Source: a virus. Taken from it: a stretch of 37,707 nucleotides of DNA. The stretch covers positions 1 through 37,707 of IMG/VR virus record IMGVR_UViG_3300044697_000156. One strand, given 5' to 3'. The notes below the pieces were generated by a model. It worked only from the letters and a program-made list of their open reading frames with translations, ran no database searches and was not told the origin of the DNA. Positions 30,262 to 37,707 of this stretch are shown here, piece by piece (the stretch's first letter is position 1; every line of letters begins with the position of its first letter). A program made the translations under genes and the position numbers.

Positions 30262-30762
30262 ATGGATTTCCTCACGGTCTGGACCGACAACCCGGTCGTG
30301 GCGCTGACGCCCGCGGCCGATTGGGTACTCGACCCGACGGGCGATCTCGCGACCGACGACACGCTTCTGACCTCGGTGCTGATCTCGCTCTTCACCGATC
30401 GGCTCGCCAACGCCGACGACGTGCTCCCAGACAAATCGGGCGACCGGCGCGGCTTTTGGGGCGACGACTATCCCGATCCCGATCTCGCGGCGGGCGAGAC
30501 GCAAGACCTGATCGGCTCGCGCTTCTGGTTGCTCCAGCGCGCGAAGGCGACCCAGGCCACGCTCAATGCGTACGTCGCGGCAGCGCGGGAAGCGCTGCAA
30601 TGGATGATCGACGACGGGGTCGCGGCGACGGTCGACGTCAAGGCGTGGTGGTCGGCACCCGGCGTGCTCAAGATGAAGATCGCGATCGGCGAGCTCGACG
30701 CCAACGGCAATGTCGTGAGCCGCTCCTACGCCATGGAGTGGAAAGCGACCCTAGCGAATTGA
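30262..30762 (+). CDS. Baseplate protein (Mu gp46-like)
   Basis: 166 aa, starting 2 bases after gp45. DLATDDTLLTSVLISLFTDR, DVLPDKSGDRRGFWGDDY and SRFWLLQRAKATQATLNAYV are the conserved blocks of the GP46 family; RRGFWGD is diagnostic. It serves the role of P2 gpW / T4 gp25 at the tail base. Confidence 0.92.
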   Translation: MDFLTVWTDNPVVALTPAADWVLDPTGDLATDDTLLTSVLISLFTDRLANADDVLPDKSGDRRGFWGDDYPDPDLAAGETQDLIGSRFWLLQRAKATQATLNAYVAAAREALQWMIDDGVAATVDVKAWWSAPGVLKMKIAIGELDANGNVVSRSYAMEWKATLAN

Positions 30763-30781
30763 ACCCTGATCCGAGAGCGCC

Positions 30782-31903
30782 ATGCCCTTCGCGCGCCCGA
30801 CCCTCGCGAGTCTGTTTCAGCGCGCGCTGAGCTATTTCCAGACGCGCCTCGCGAGCGACGCCTTCCTGCGCCGCGCCAACGTGCGCGTGGTGGCGAAGGT
30901 GCTGGGGAAGCTGGTCGACGGCTGCTACGGCTATCTCGATTATCTCTCGACCGAGATCATCCCCGACACGGCGGTCGATTACCTGCCGCGCTGGGCGTTC
31001 CTCTACAACAAGCCGCAAAATCCGGCGGTCGCGGCCACGGGCAACGCGATCTTCTCGGGCACCGCCGGGACACCCATTGTCGAGGGCACCGTGCTCGCGC
31101 GCGCCGATGGCGCGCTCTTCACCACCACGGCGATCGCGTCGGTCGGCGATGATGGTACGGTTTCGGTGCCGGTCGCGGCCGAGGCCGCGGGCTCGGCCGG
31201 CAACACGCCGGCGAATACCACGCTCACTCTCGCAGTCGCGGTTACCAATCTCAATGGCCAAGCGACGGTCGACGGCAACGGCCTCTCGGGCGGCGCCGAC
31301 GCCGAGAGCGTCACTGCCTGGCGCGCGCGCCTGCTCTTGCGGATCCGGCAACCGCCGCAGGGCGGTGCCGCGACCGATTACGTGCAATGGGTGCTCGACA
31401 ATTTCCCGGCCGCGACCCGGGCGTGGTCGTTTCCGCAATGGATGGGGCTCGGCACCGTCGGCGTTGCCTTCGTCGAGGATAACAACCCGAGCTCGATCAT
31501 CCCCTCGGGCGGCGACGTGAGCGCGGTGCAGAACATTATCGGCGTCTACGGGGGCTGGCCCCAAGGCGTGCGGCCCGTGACCGCCGAGGCGGTGGTGTTC
31601 GCGCCCACGCCCGAGACGCTCGCCCTCACGATCGGCCTCTATCCGAACAACGCCTCGACCCAGGCGGCGGTGACGGCGGCGCTCCAAGCTCTGATCCAGC
31701 GCGAGGCGACGCCAGGCGGTTGGGTCGATCCGGTCAGCGGCAATGTCGGCGGCACGCTGCTCTTCTCGCATATCGAGCTTGCGGTCGAGACCGCCGAAGG
31801 GGTGATCGATAGCGCGGTCACGGTGCCGAGCGGCAACGTCACCGTCGGCCGTGGTCAGCTCACCGTGCTCGGCGCGATCACGTTCAACACGCTCAGCATC
31901 TAG
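30782..31903 (+). CDS. Baseplate J-like protein (Mu gp47)
   Basis: 373 aa. RPTLASLFQRALSYFQTRL, YGYLDYLSTEIIPDTAVDYL and PRWAFLYNKPQNPAVAATGN are typical of gpJ/gp47. AGNTPANTTLTLA, SGGADAESVTAWRARLLLRI and the C-terminal YPNNASTQAAVTAALQALIQ complete the wedge protein. Located between gp46 and gp48 as in Mu. Confidence 0.92.
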   Translation: MPFARPTLASLFQRALSYFQTRLASDAFLRRANVRVVAKVLGKLVDGCYGYLDYLSTEIIPDTAVDYLPRWAFLYNKPQNPAVAATGNAIFSGTAGTPIVEGTVLARADGALFTTTAIASVGDDGTVSVPVAAEAAGSAGNTPANTTLTLAVAVTNLNGQATVDGNGLSGGADAESVTAWRARLLLRIRQPPQGGAATDYVQWVLDNFPAATRAWSFPQWMGLGTVGVAFVEDNNPSSIIPSGGDVSAVQNIIGVYGGWPQGVRPVTAEAVVFAPTPETLALTIGLYPNNASTQAAVTAALQALIQREATPGGWVDPVSGNVGGTLLFSHIELAVETAEGVIDSAVTVPSGNVTVGRGQLTVLGAITFNTLSI

Positions 31904-31914
31904 GGACGGGTGCG

Positions 31915-32514
31915 ATGGCAAACCCGTTCGCCTATCTCGCCTCGAGCGACTTCCTCGGCGCGGTACAGAATTTGCTGCCGCGCGGGCTGGCGTGGCCGCG
32001 CGATCTCGGCTCGGTGCTGATGCGCTTTTGGGCCGCGGTGTGCGACTTCATCGCTTCCTATCACGCCGACGTCGCCGCCTTCTCGGAATTCGAGAGCTTT
32101 CCTGACACCTCGGGGGTGCTGCTGCCCGATTGGGAGCGCGCCTTCGGCTTGCCGGACGCCTGCACGCCCCAGCCGCAGACGATCGCCCAGCGCCATGCGG
32201 CGCTCGATGCGCGGATCACCGACCCGGGCGGCGAGAGCATCCCGCGCTTCATCGCCCTCGCCCTGGCGCTCGGCTTCGTAATCACCATCACCGAGCCGGT
32301 GATGTTCACCTGCCAGAGCCCGTGCGACGCCTCGCTCTTCACCGGCACTTGGCACTTCGTCTGGTACGTCAAAGCGCCGAGCGTGACCGTCGAATATTTC
32401 ACCTGCCAAAGCGGCTGTGACGAGGCGCTCGCGAGCTGGGGCAATGCCGAGCTCGAGTGCGTGATCAACCATCGGCTGCCCGCGCACACTTTGGCGATCT
32501 TCACCTACGGCTGA
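31915..32514 (+). CDS. Mu gp48-like baseplate/tail-fibre connector (DUF2313)
   Basis: 199 aa. LPRGLAWPRDLGSVLMRFWA, YHADVAAFSEFESFPDTSGV, LPDWERAFGLPDACTP and QRHAALDARITDPGGES match the YmfQ/DUF2313 family. A Cys-rich C-terminal part (FTCQSPCDASLF; FTCQSGCDEAL) with two CQSxCD repeats ends in LECVINHRLPAHTLAIF, the standard family end. Connects the baseplate wedges to the fibre. Confidence 0.9.
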   Translation: MANPFAYLASSDFLGAVQNLLPRGLAWPRDLGSVLMRFWAAVCDFIASYHADVAAFSEFESFPDTSGVLLPDWERAFGLPDACTPQPQTIAQRHAALDARITDPGGESIPRFIALALALGFVITITEPVMFTCQSPCDASLFTGTWHFVWYVKAPSVTVEYFTCQSGCDEALASWGNAELECVINHRLPAHTLAIFTYG

Positions 32515-32528
32515 ACCGGGGATAGAGC

Positions 32529-34391
32529 ATGCATCGGATTGACACGCCGACCGCCGCTTCGACGCTTCCGAGCGCCAATCCGCCCGGCACGGCGGGCTAT
32601 TGGATCAACGGCAATCCGAGCACGGGCACGCCGCCGACCCAGGCCGATCAGGATTTCTTCAACGCGATCCAGGAAGAGCTGATCGCGGTCCTCGCTGCCG
32701 GCGGCGTGACGCCGGTTAAGGGCACGTATAACCAGGTGCTCGCGGCGATCAAAGAGTTGATCCAGCAACAGATCGGCAGCTACGCGATCGACACGGGCGC
32801 TGTCAACGCTTACGCGATCACCCTCAATCCGCCGGTGACGGCGCTCACCAACGGCCTCACCGTCCGCTTCAAGACGCTCTACGCCAACACCGGCGCCGCG
32901 CAATTGAACGTGGGCCCCGGCCTGGTCGCGATCACCGACGCCGAGGGCAACGCGCTCACGAATGGCGAGATTCCAGCCGGCATGATCGTGACCGGGGTCT
33001 ATGATTCGGCCGCGGCCCATTGGTTCGCGACCAACATCGTTCCCCCGGGCATCGTGCAATCGGGCTCGGTCACCGCCGGGCATATCGCGAAGTGGATCGC
33101 CTCGGGCCAGGTCGGCGACGGTGGCGTGCTTGGCGCGCTGGCGAACCTCGGCACCGGTAATACGGTGGTCGCGGTAGGCGGCAATGCCGAGATCGCGGAG
33201 CCGGTGAGTGCGCAGGCAGGGATCAATTATTCCTTCGCGGCCGGCGATCGCGGTTATCGCAAGTTGCGCTCGAATTCCGGGACCGCGATGGCCGACACGC
33301 TGCCGGGCACGTCCCCCGGCGTGCTCGCGGCCGGATGGAAGTGCAAGGTCCAGAATACCGACGCGGCGGCGCTCTTGGTCGTCTCGGCTGGATCCGGTGC
33401 GGCGCTCAACGGCACGGCGGGGGGCTCGGTCACGATCTACCCCGGCGCCACGGCCGAGTTCGGTTGCGACGGCTCGAATTACTTTTGCTCGGCCGCCGCT
33501 GCGCGCGTGACGCCGCAGGGCCGCTTGACCCTGGTCACCGGGACGCCGGTGATGAACGCCAACGAGACCGCGAAGACGACGATCTATTACACGCCTTATT
33601 TCGGCAACATGATCCCGATCGCGGGAGCGCCGACGCCCTTCGCCGAGATCAGCGCCGCGCTCGACGCGACCAATTTCCTTTCCGGCAGTCTCTACGACCT
33701 CTTCGTCTTCAACAATGCCGGGGTGATCACGCTCGGATACGGGCCGGCGTGGACCAACAGCACGACGCGCAGCGCCGCGATCTCGCTGGTGAATGGCGTT
33801 TGGGTCAATAGCGCCGCGATTACGCTTAGGAACAGCAGCTCGAGCACGACGGCGGTGGCCGCTGGTCAGGCCACCTACGTCGGCACGGTCTATGCGACCG
33901 CCAATGGCCAGACCGGGATGAATTTCGCGCCCGCCGCGGCCTCGGGCGGCGCCGCACCCGTGCTCGGCCTCTGGAACGCCTACAATCGCGTGCGCGTCAC
34001 AGCCATCAACCAGGACAACACGTCGAGCTGGAGCTATTCGACCGCGACGTGGCGCCCGGCCGACAACAGCACGTCCAATCGGGTTTCGTGGGTTGACGGG
34101 CTCGGGCATTCGGGCGTCGCCGCCGATTATGCCTGCATGTTGGTGTCGTCGAGCTCGAGCGTCGCGTTCATCGGTGTCGATTTCAACAGCACGTCGGCCG
34201 CCCCGGCCGCACCTTCGCAATATGCCGGCGCCGGTGGTGAAGGGACCGTGCTCGCGCGCGCCGTTTCGCTTCCCGTCATGGGCTTCAATTATGCCCAGGC
34301 CGTCGAATATGGAGCCGCGAGCACCACGACGTTCGACGGCGTCAATTCCAGCCAGCAGGCTATGACGCTCACCGTTTCCTTGGAGATGTGA
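32529..34391 (+). CDS. Tail fibre protein
   Basis: 620 aa. The N-terminus HRIDTPTAASTLPSANPPGT with YWINGNPSTGTPPTQADQ and FFNAIQEELIAVLAAGGVTP is the baseplate-anchoring module of phage fibres. Then follow short repeated beta strands, Ala/Gly/Thr/Ser-rich, as in trimeric fibres; the C-terminal 280 residues (from about VTPQGRLTLVTGTPVMNANE) look like a distinct receptor-binding or beta-sandwich region. Determines host adsorption. Confidence 0.8.
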   Translation: MHRIDTPTAASTLPSANPPGTAGYWINGNPSTGTPPTQADQDFFNAIQEELIAVLAAGGVTPVKGTYNQVLAAIKELIQQQIGSYAIDTGAVNAYAITLNPPVTALTNGLTVRFKTLYANTGAAQLNVGPGLVAITDAEGNALTNGEIPAGMIVTGVYDSAAAHWFATNIVPPGIVQSGSVTAGHIAKWIASGQVGDGGVLGALANLGTGNTVVAVGGNAEIAEPVSAQAGINYSFAAGDRGYRKLRSNSGTAMADTLPGTSPGVLAAGWKCKVQNTDAAALLVVSAGSGAALNGTAGGSVTIYPGATAEFGCDGSNYFCSAAAARVTPQGRLTLVTGTPVMNANETAKTTIYYTPYFGNMIPIAGAPTPFAEISAALDATNFLSGSLYDLFVFNNAGVITLGYGPAWTNSTTRSAAISLVNGVWVNSAAITLRNSSSSTTAVAAGQATYVGTVYATANGQTGMNFAPAAASGGAAPVLGLWNAYNRVRVTAINQDNTSSWSYSTATWRPADNSTSNRVSWVDGLGHSGVAADYACMLVSSSSSVAFIGVDFNSTSAAPAAPSQYAGAGGEGTVLARAVSLPVMGFNYAQAVEYGAASTTTFDGVNSSQQAMTLTVSLEM

Positions 34392-34394
34392 CCC

Positions 34395-34961
34395 ATGGCG
34401 AGTTCGATTTCCGCGGCCGCCCTTGCGGCCCTTCATGCGCAGGTCGCGGCCGCGTGTCCCATCGACGGGATCGCGGTGATCGACCCGACCAATCCGTCGA
34501 GCTGGCGCATCGATTTCCAAGCGTCGGCGACGTCGGCTCAGAAGAGTTCGGCCCAGGCGATCGTGACGGCCTATAACGTGGGCACGGCACCGGCATTGGT
34601 GGCTCTCGCGGCGAAGGTCCAGACGATCCTCGATGCGGGCTACCAGCCGCCGGGCCTCGCGACGATCGCGAAGGCGCTGGCCCTCGACCCCGCGAGCGAG
34701 CAAGGCATCACCGCCCAGGCGGCGGCGGCCGATATCGCGATCCTCAAGGCGGGCGGCGGCGCGGTCGCGACGACTTACGTGCTGCCCTGCGCGGACGGCA
34801 CCACGGTCACCGCGTCGGCGGCCGACACGGCCGCGGCGGGCGAGGCGTGCCGAATCTACGTTCAGTCGATCAACGTCAACGCGGCCTCGCTCGGCGCCGC
34901 GATCAGCGCGTCGAGCAACCCGGCCGGCGTCGACATCACCCAGGGATGGCCCTCGACATGA
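34395..34961 (+). CDS. Tail-fibre-associated protein, unassigned
   Basis: 188 aa, 3 bases after the fibre gene. The region DPTNPSSWRIDFQASATSAQ then SAQAIVTAYN resembles small fibre-linked (XkdW-like) domains, and the Ala-rich helices may form a coiled shaft. The last ~50 residues are beta-like. Location suggests fibre assembly or accessory fibre. I do not assign a specific family. Confidence 0.5.
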   Translation: MASSISAAALAALHAQVAAACPIDGIAVIDPTNPSSWRIDFQASATSAQKSSAQAIVTAYNVGTAPALVALAAKVQTILDAGYQPPGLATIAKALALDPASEQGITAQAAAADIAILKAGGGAVATTYVLPCADGTTVTASAADTAAAGEACRIYVQSINVNAASLGAAISASSNPAGVDITQGWPST

Positions 34962-35338
34962 AGCGCATGCATCACTTCGCCGCCGGGCTGCTCGCGGCCG
35001 CCATGCTCGGCATCGGTGCCGGCGCCGTAACGCGCGCCGCGGTCCCGGCCATGCAACCGCCGCCCGACGCCGCACCCGAGCAGCCGCCTGGCGCGGGAAT
35101 GCTCACGATCGGACTGCCCTGCGGCGCGATCGAGATCGTCACGGCCGAACTCAAGATGGCCGGTTTCGCGGTCGTCGGGTCGGGCACCGGCCCGAAGGGC
35201 AAAGCGGTCGTACAGTTTTGGCGCGCGCGCGATGGATCCTGGGCAATCACGATCGAGCTCGCCACCGACCGCGGCGCCGCGTGCGTCATGCCGGGCACCG
35301 ACTGGATCGACGCGCCGGCAACGGGGAAGGGGCATTGA
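34958..35338 (+). CDS. Secreted small protein with signal peptide
   Basis: ATG overlaps the previous stop. The N-terminus MKRMHHFAAGLLAAAMLGIG then AGAVTRAAVPA is a Sec-type signal peptide with cleavage plausible after TRA-A. The mature domain has two Cys (LPCGAIEIVTAEL; GAACVMPGTDW) and a WAITIEL strand, the pattern of a small secreted family common in alphaproteobacteria and their phages: PCG, two strands, a W, then a G-x-x-C-Gly-rich end. Function unknown; acts in periplasm or envelope. Confidence 0.65.
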   Translation: MKRMHHFAAGLLAAAMLGIGAGAVTRAAVPAMQPPPDAAPEQPPGAGMLTIGLPCGAIEIVTAELKMAGFAVVGSGTGPKGKAVVQFWRARDGSWAITIELATDRGAACVMPGTDWIDAPATGKGH

Positions 35339-35339
35339 C

Positions 35340-35606
35340 ATGGCGGAGCTGGGCACGAACGGAAACGGCCGCAACGGCAACGGGCGCGTCGAGCTGATCG
35401 CCGAGAATTCCTATCTAAAACTCGGCGCGCGCATCGCGATGATCTTGGGACAAGCCTTGATCGGCTGGATATTGGTCACGCAGATCGACCAGGGCAAAGC
35501 GGTCGTCTTGATCTCGGCCGAGGTGGTCGAGCACGAAAAGCGCATCGTCAACATCGAACAGTGGCGCTCCGCGATCGAATCCAAGTCCGAGGGCTTGCCG
35601 CGATGA
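35340..35606 (+). CDS. Small single-pass membrane protein, possible holin or spanin-type
   Basis: 88 aa. An Asn/Gly-rich start (GTNGNGRNGNGR), a transmembrane segment IAMILGQALIGWILVTQI, then a charged helix EVVEHEKRIVNIEQWRSAIE of coiled-coil type. The arrangement resembles XhlA-like or spanin-like lysis accessories. Immediately upstream of the lysozyme-like gene, which supports a lysis role, but the family is not recognised. Confidence 0.55.
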   Translation: MAELGTNGNGRNGNGRVELIAENSYLKLGARIAMILGQALIGWILVTQIDQGKAVVLISAEVVEHEKRIVNIEQWRSAIESKSEGLPR

Positions 35607-36037
35607 CCGACACCGCCCCCAACGATCTCCGCCGCGGCGAGCGGCTGCACAATCCGGGCAACCTGCGCATCTCGTCGGATGCATGGAGCGGCCTGGCGCC
35701 TCAGCAGCTCGACGACGCCTTTTTCACGTTCCAGACCGACTTCTTCGGCCTGCGCGCGATGGCGCGCGTGCTGCTCAATTACCAGCTCAAGGGCGAGATC
35801 AAGCCGGTCACGGTCGCGACCATCGTCGCGCGCTGGGCGCCACCGTCGGAAAACAACACGATCGCCTATATCGCCGACGTTTGCGCGCACATGCCCGCGC
35901 AGGCCGACACGGTGCTCGATCTCACCGACGCCGACACGCTGGTCGAGCTCGTGACCGCGATCGTGCACCACGAGCAGGGCCGTTGCATCTATGCCGACGG
36001 GCTGATCGCGAGCGCGGTGCAGAACGCCCTCGCGTGA
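35603..36037 (+). CDS. Lysozyme-like protein (phage structural P5-type family)
   Basis: 144 aa. LRRGERLHNPGNLRISSDAW, then FFTFQTDFFGLRAMARVLLN, and ATIVARWAPPSENNTIAYIA are the conserved blocks of a phage family often annotated as structural protein P5 and thought to be a peptidoglycan-degrading enzyme. NPGN, RWAPP and EN are the hallmark residues. It starts as an ATGA overlap with the membrane gene. Probably the endolysin or a virion hydrolase; I cannot separate these. Confidence 0.75.
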   Translation: MTDTAPNDLRRGERLHNPGNLRISSDAWSGLAPQQLDDAFFTFQTDFFGLRAMARVLLNYQLKGEIKPVTVATIVARWAPPSENNTIAYIADVCAHMPAQADTVLDLTDADTLVELVTAIVHHEQGRCIYADGLIASAVQNALA

Positions 36038-36038
36038 G

Positions 36039-36125
36039 ATGGGCACCGGCGATGTCGAGCTGCTGATCTGGTTCGCGATCGCGCTGGTGATGATCCGCCT
36101 CGCGATCGATTCCCTATCCGACTGA
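36039..36125 (+). CDS. Tiny transmembrane peptide (28 aa)
   Basis: ATG at 36039, one base after the lysozyme-like stop. Encodes a single hydrophobic helix (LLIWFAIALVMIRLAI) with acidic ends. No good ribosome-binding site is visible. Placement after the lysis gene makes a holin-like accessory possible. Confidence 0.4.
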   Translation: MGTGDVELLIWFAIALVMIRLAIDSLSD

Positions 36126-36177
36126 TTCCCGACCCATCCGGCCGCGCATCGGCGCCGCCGCAACATAGGAGCGTGCC

Positions 36178-37104
36178 ATGAATTGGAGCTGGCTCAAGTC
36201 GCTTGTCGAAAAGATCGAGGATGCCGCGGCGATGCTTTGGCATTCGGTGCTCGCGCCCGGCCTCACGTCCATCATCGCCCAGGGCGGCGAGGTGCTCGCG
36301 ACTGCGTTGGCGAGCGTGGTGAGCCAGGTCGAGGCCGATCCGACCATTCTGCTCGACCCCGCCAAGCGCGCGGCGCTCGAGAGCAGTATGATCGCAAGTC
36401 TCGAGGCTCAGGGCGTGAAGCTGGCCGAGCACGACGTGCACGCGGCCTTCGCGCTCGCGCTCTCGACCGCGGCCGCGAAGATCAAAGCGGCGCAACCGGC
36501 CGCCGCCGAGACGGCCGCGCAAGGCGAGCAGCAGCCCGAGGCTCAGCCCCAGCCCGAGCCGGCAGCGACCGACCAGGGTACGGGCGGCGGCGCACCCGCC
36601 GCGGTCAAGAGCATCGCGGCGCTCATCGTCGCCTTCGGTGTCGCTCTCGCCGCATGGGCGTGCACCACGAGCGGAACGCCCTGGACGCCGCTCGCGGCGG
36701 CCTATGTCGAGGTCAACGGCGCGATCGCAGTCGAGGTGCAGCTCAAGGCTCTCGAGGCGCAGATGCCGGCCCAGGTGCCGCTGATCCAAGCGGCCGGGAA
36801 GGCGTTGGCGAGCGGCGTGATCGGTCAGTCGTCGGCGTGGGCGTCCGGCTCGAGCCCGGCGCAATCGGCCGAGCAAGGTGTGCTCTCGGCCGTGGCGGGG
36901 AATCTCCCCGATCTCTCGGCGTTGATCTCGGCCGCGCAGGCGAACCCGGGCAGCGTGTCGTGGGTGACGAATGTCGAGGGACTGCTCGAGCAGGACGCGA
37001 TCTATGTCGGTCCCGCCGCGCTCAAGGCGGTTGGCGGCACGGTCGCACCCGCCGATCTGACCAGCGCGCAGCAGACGCTCTCGACGGCGGCCGCGGCGCT
37101 GTGA
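36178..37104 (+). CDS. Two-part protein with internal membrane/lipobox-like segment
   Basis: 308 aa. The first ~100 residues are helical (WLKSLVEKIEDAAAMLWHSV; ALESSMIASLEAQGVKLAEH) and resemble a small phage structural or holin-associated helical protein. A Gln/Pro/Glu linker (EQQPEAQPQPEPAATDQ) follows, then a hydrophobic segment SIAALIVAFGVALAAWACTT resembling a lipoprotein signal but placed internally, and a C-terminal Ala-rich helical domain (EVQLKALEAQMPAQVPLIQA). It may be a fusion of two genes. GTGA overlaps the next gene. Function unknown. Confidence 0.6.
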   Translation: MNWSWLKSLVEKIEDAAAMLWHSVLAPGLTSIIAQGGEVLATALASVVSQVEADPTILLDPAKRAALESSMIASLEAQGVKLAEHDVHAAFALALSTAAAKIKAAQPAAAETAAQGEQQPEAQPQPEPAATDQGTGGGAPAAVKSIAALIVAFGVALAAWACTTSGTPWTPLAAAYVEVNGAIAVEVQLKALEAQMPAQVPLIQAAGKALASGVIGQSSAWASGSSPAQSAEQGVLSAVAGNLPDLSALISAAQANPGSVSWVTNVEGLLEQDAIYVGPAALKAVGGTVAPADLTSAQQTLSTAAAAL

Positions 37105-37463
37105 GGAATCCAACTCGGCGGGAGATCCTGGCGGGAGCGGCGATCATCGCCGTTCCCGCCGCGACCGCCGCTTGTGCAATCGGCCTGGGCGCGGGCGCGG
37201 GTGTGGCCGGGTGCGGCGGGGTAGGGCTCTTCGCGACGCTCCAGACCGCCGACGAAAAGGCGACCGAGGCGCTGGCCGTGCTCAAGCCCTTCGCGGTCGC
37301 GGCCTACCAGAAGCTGGCGGCGGACCCGAATCTCTCGGCCGGCCACCGCGCGTTCTTTGCCGCGATGGCCTCGGGCTATCCCATGTCGCCGCTCGGCGTT
37401 GGGCCGCAGCTCGTCGCCGCGTTGCTCGCCGACGACGCGGTCACGAAGCTCACCAAGGGGTAG
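37101..37463 (+). CDS. Protein with Tat-like signal peptide (120 aa)
   Basis: GTG start overlapping the previous stop. NPTRREILAGAAIIAVPAAT-AACA is a twin-arginine-type signal with a lipobox-like Ala-Ala-Cys; the mature part is a short helical domain (EKATEALAVLKPFAVAAYQK; GHRAFFAAMASG). It probably localises to the periplasm or outer envelope. No family recognised. Pairs with the preceding lipobox-bearing gene. Confidence 0.55.
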   Translation: MRNPTRREILAGAAIIAVPAATAACAIGLGAGAGVAGCGGVGLFATLQTADEKATEALAVLKPFAVAAYQKLAADPNLSAGHRAFFAAMASGYPMSPLGVGPQLVAALLADDAVTKLTKG

Positions 37464-37469
37464 GGCGCC

Positions 37470-37604
37470 ATGGGCACGGTGGCTCGGTTCATGCACATCA
37501 AGAGGCGCTTAGCCGCAGCGCTCGTCGAACCCGAGAGCGCCGCCGAGAAGCCGCGCCGCAAGGCTGTCTATGTCGGCGCGCACGGCGTGGTTCCCGCTCT
37601 TTAA
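37470..37604 (+). CDS. Short ORF at the right end (44 aa)
   Basis: ATG with TAGGGCG upstream as a weak ribosome-binding site. Basic peptide (FMHIKRRLAAAL; EKPRRKAVYVG). Overlaps the next ORF in a different frame by 35 bp. No family recognised; may be a real small gene or a chance frame at the edge of phage DNA. Confidence 0.35.
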   Translation: MGTVARFMHIKRRLAAALVEPESAAEKPRRKAVYVGAHGVVPAL

Positions 37605-37707
37605 GAATCACGAGCGCCATCACCAGCGCTGGGACGTCAATTTCGGCGTCTCGACGCCGCTCTGGGACCTGATTTTCGGCACCTACGAGCGCACTCCCCA
37701 ATCCTGA
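37570..37707 (+). pseudogene. C-terminal fragment of a fatty-acid hydroxylase/sterol desaturase
   Basis: 45 codons from ATG 37570 to TGA at the last base. HERHHQRWDVNFGVSTPLWD then LIFGTY is the conserved C-terminal motif of the fatty-acid hydroxylase superfamily, including the third histidine box HxxHH. The other two histidine boxes and all membrane helices are missing, so the fragment cannot be an active di-iron enzyme. It is most simply a remnant of a cellular gene at a phage-host boundary or picked up by the phage. Confidence 0.7.

Overview
This window is a stretch of tailed-phage or prophage DNA. Every gene I can support lies on the plus strand, packed end to end, and most early genes overlap by 4 bp (ATGA, GTGA or TTGA). 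The DNA is strongly GC-rich and the codons end mostly in G or C. Together with the gene families present, this suggests an alphaproteobacterial (or at least proteobacterial) host; that host call is inference. I see no integrase, transposase, repressor, DNA polymerase, tRNA or rRNA gene, so either the element continues beyond the window or it depends heavily on its host.

Left part (1-11866), early region. It opens inside a gene made of perfectly repeated 33-residue units that resemble mTERF helical repeats. Next come a cytosine-C5 DNA methyltransferase with an unusually repetitive target-recognition region, a Gp37/Gp68-family protein, small unknown genes, an ASCH-domain protein, DUF4326 and DUF1643 proteins, and three different N6-adenine methyltransferases (MT-A70 type, phage Dam type, D12 class). 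The block ends with a replication-initiator-like protein (HTH plus a DnaA-N-like domain) and a DUF6362-type regulator. Four DNA methyltransferases lie within about 9.5 kb, so the block looks devoted to DNA modification or restriction evasion.

Middle (11867-21880). A 327-base gap with a terminator-like hairpin and short repeats separates early from late genes. After one tail-type gene and a palindrome-rich, cos-like gap, a head module follows lambda order: Nu1, A, W, B, C, scaffold, D, E, two small genes at the FI position, and FII.

Right (21888-34961). A Mu-type contractile tail follows: terminator-like protein, sheath (gpL), tube (gpM), gp41 with a probable -1 frameshift to a gp42-like extension, tape measure, gpN (split by an in-frame amber codon), gpP, gp45, gp46, gp47, gp48 and tail fibre. 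The particle would be a myovirus with a lambda-type head and a Mu-type tail.

The end (34958-37707) carries a secreted small protein, small membrane proteins, a lysozyme-like protein, two proteins with lipoprotein or Tat-like signals, and finally a 45-codon fragment matching the C-terminal part of a fatty-acid hydroxylase/sterol desaturase. That fragment may mark a junction with host DNA. Long open frames on the minus strand are GC-rich shadows, and I found no convincing minus-strand gene.
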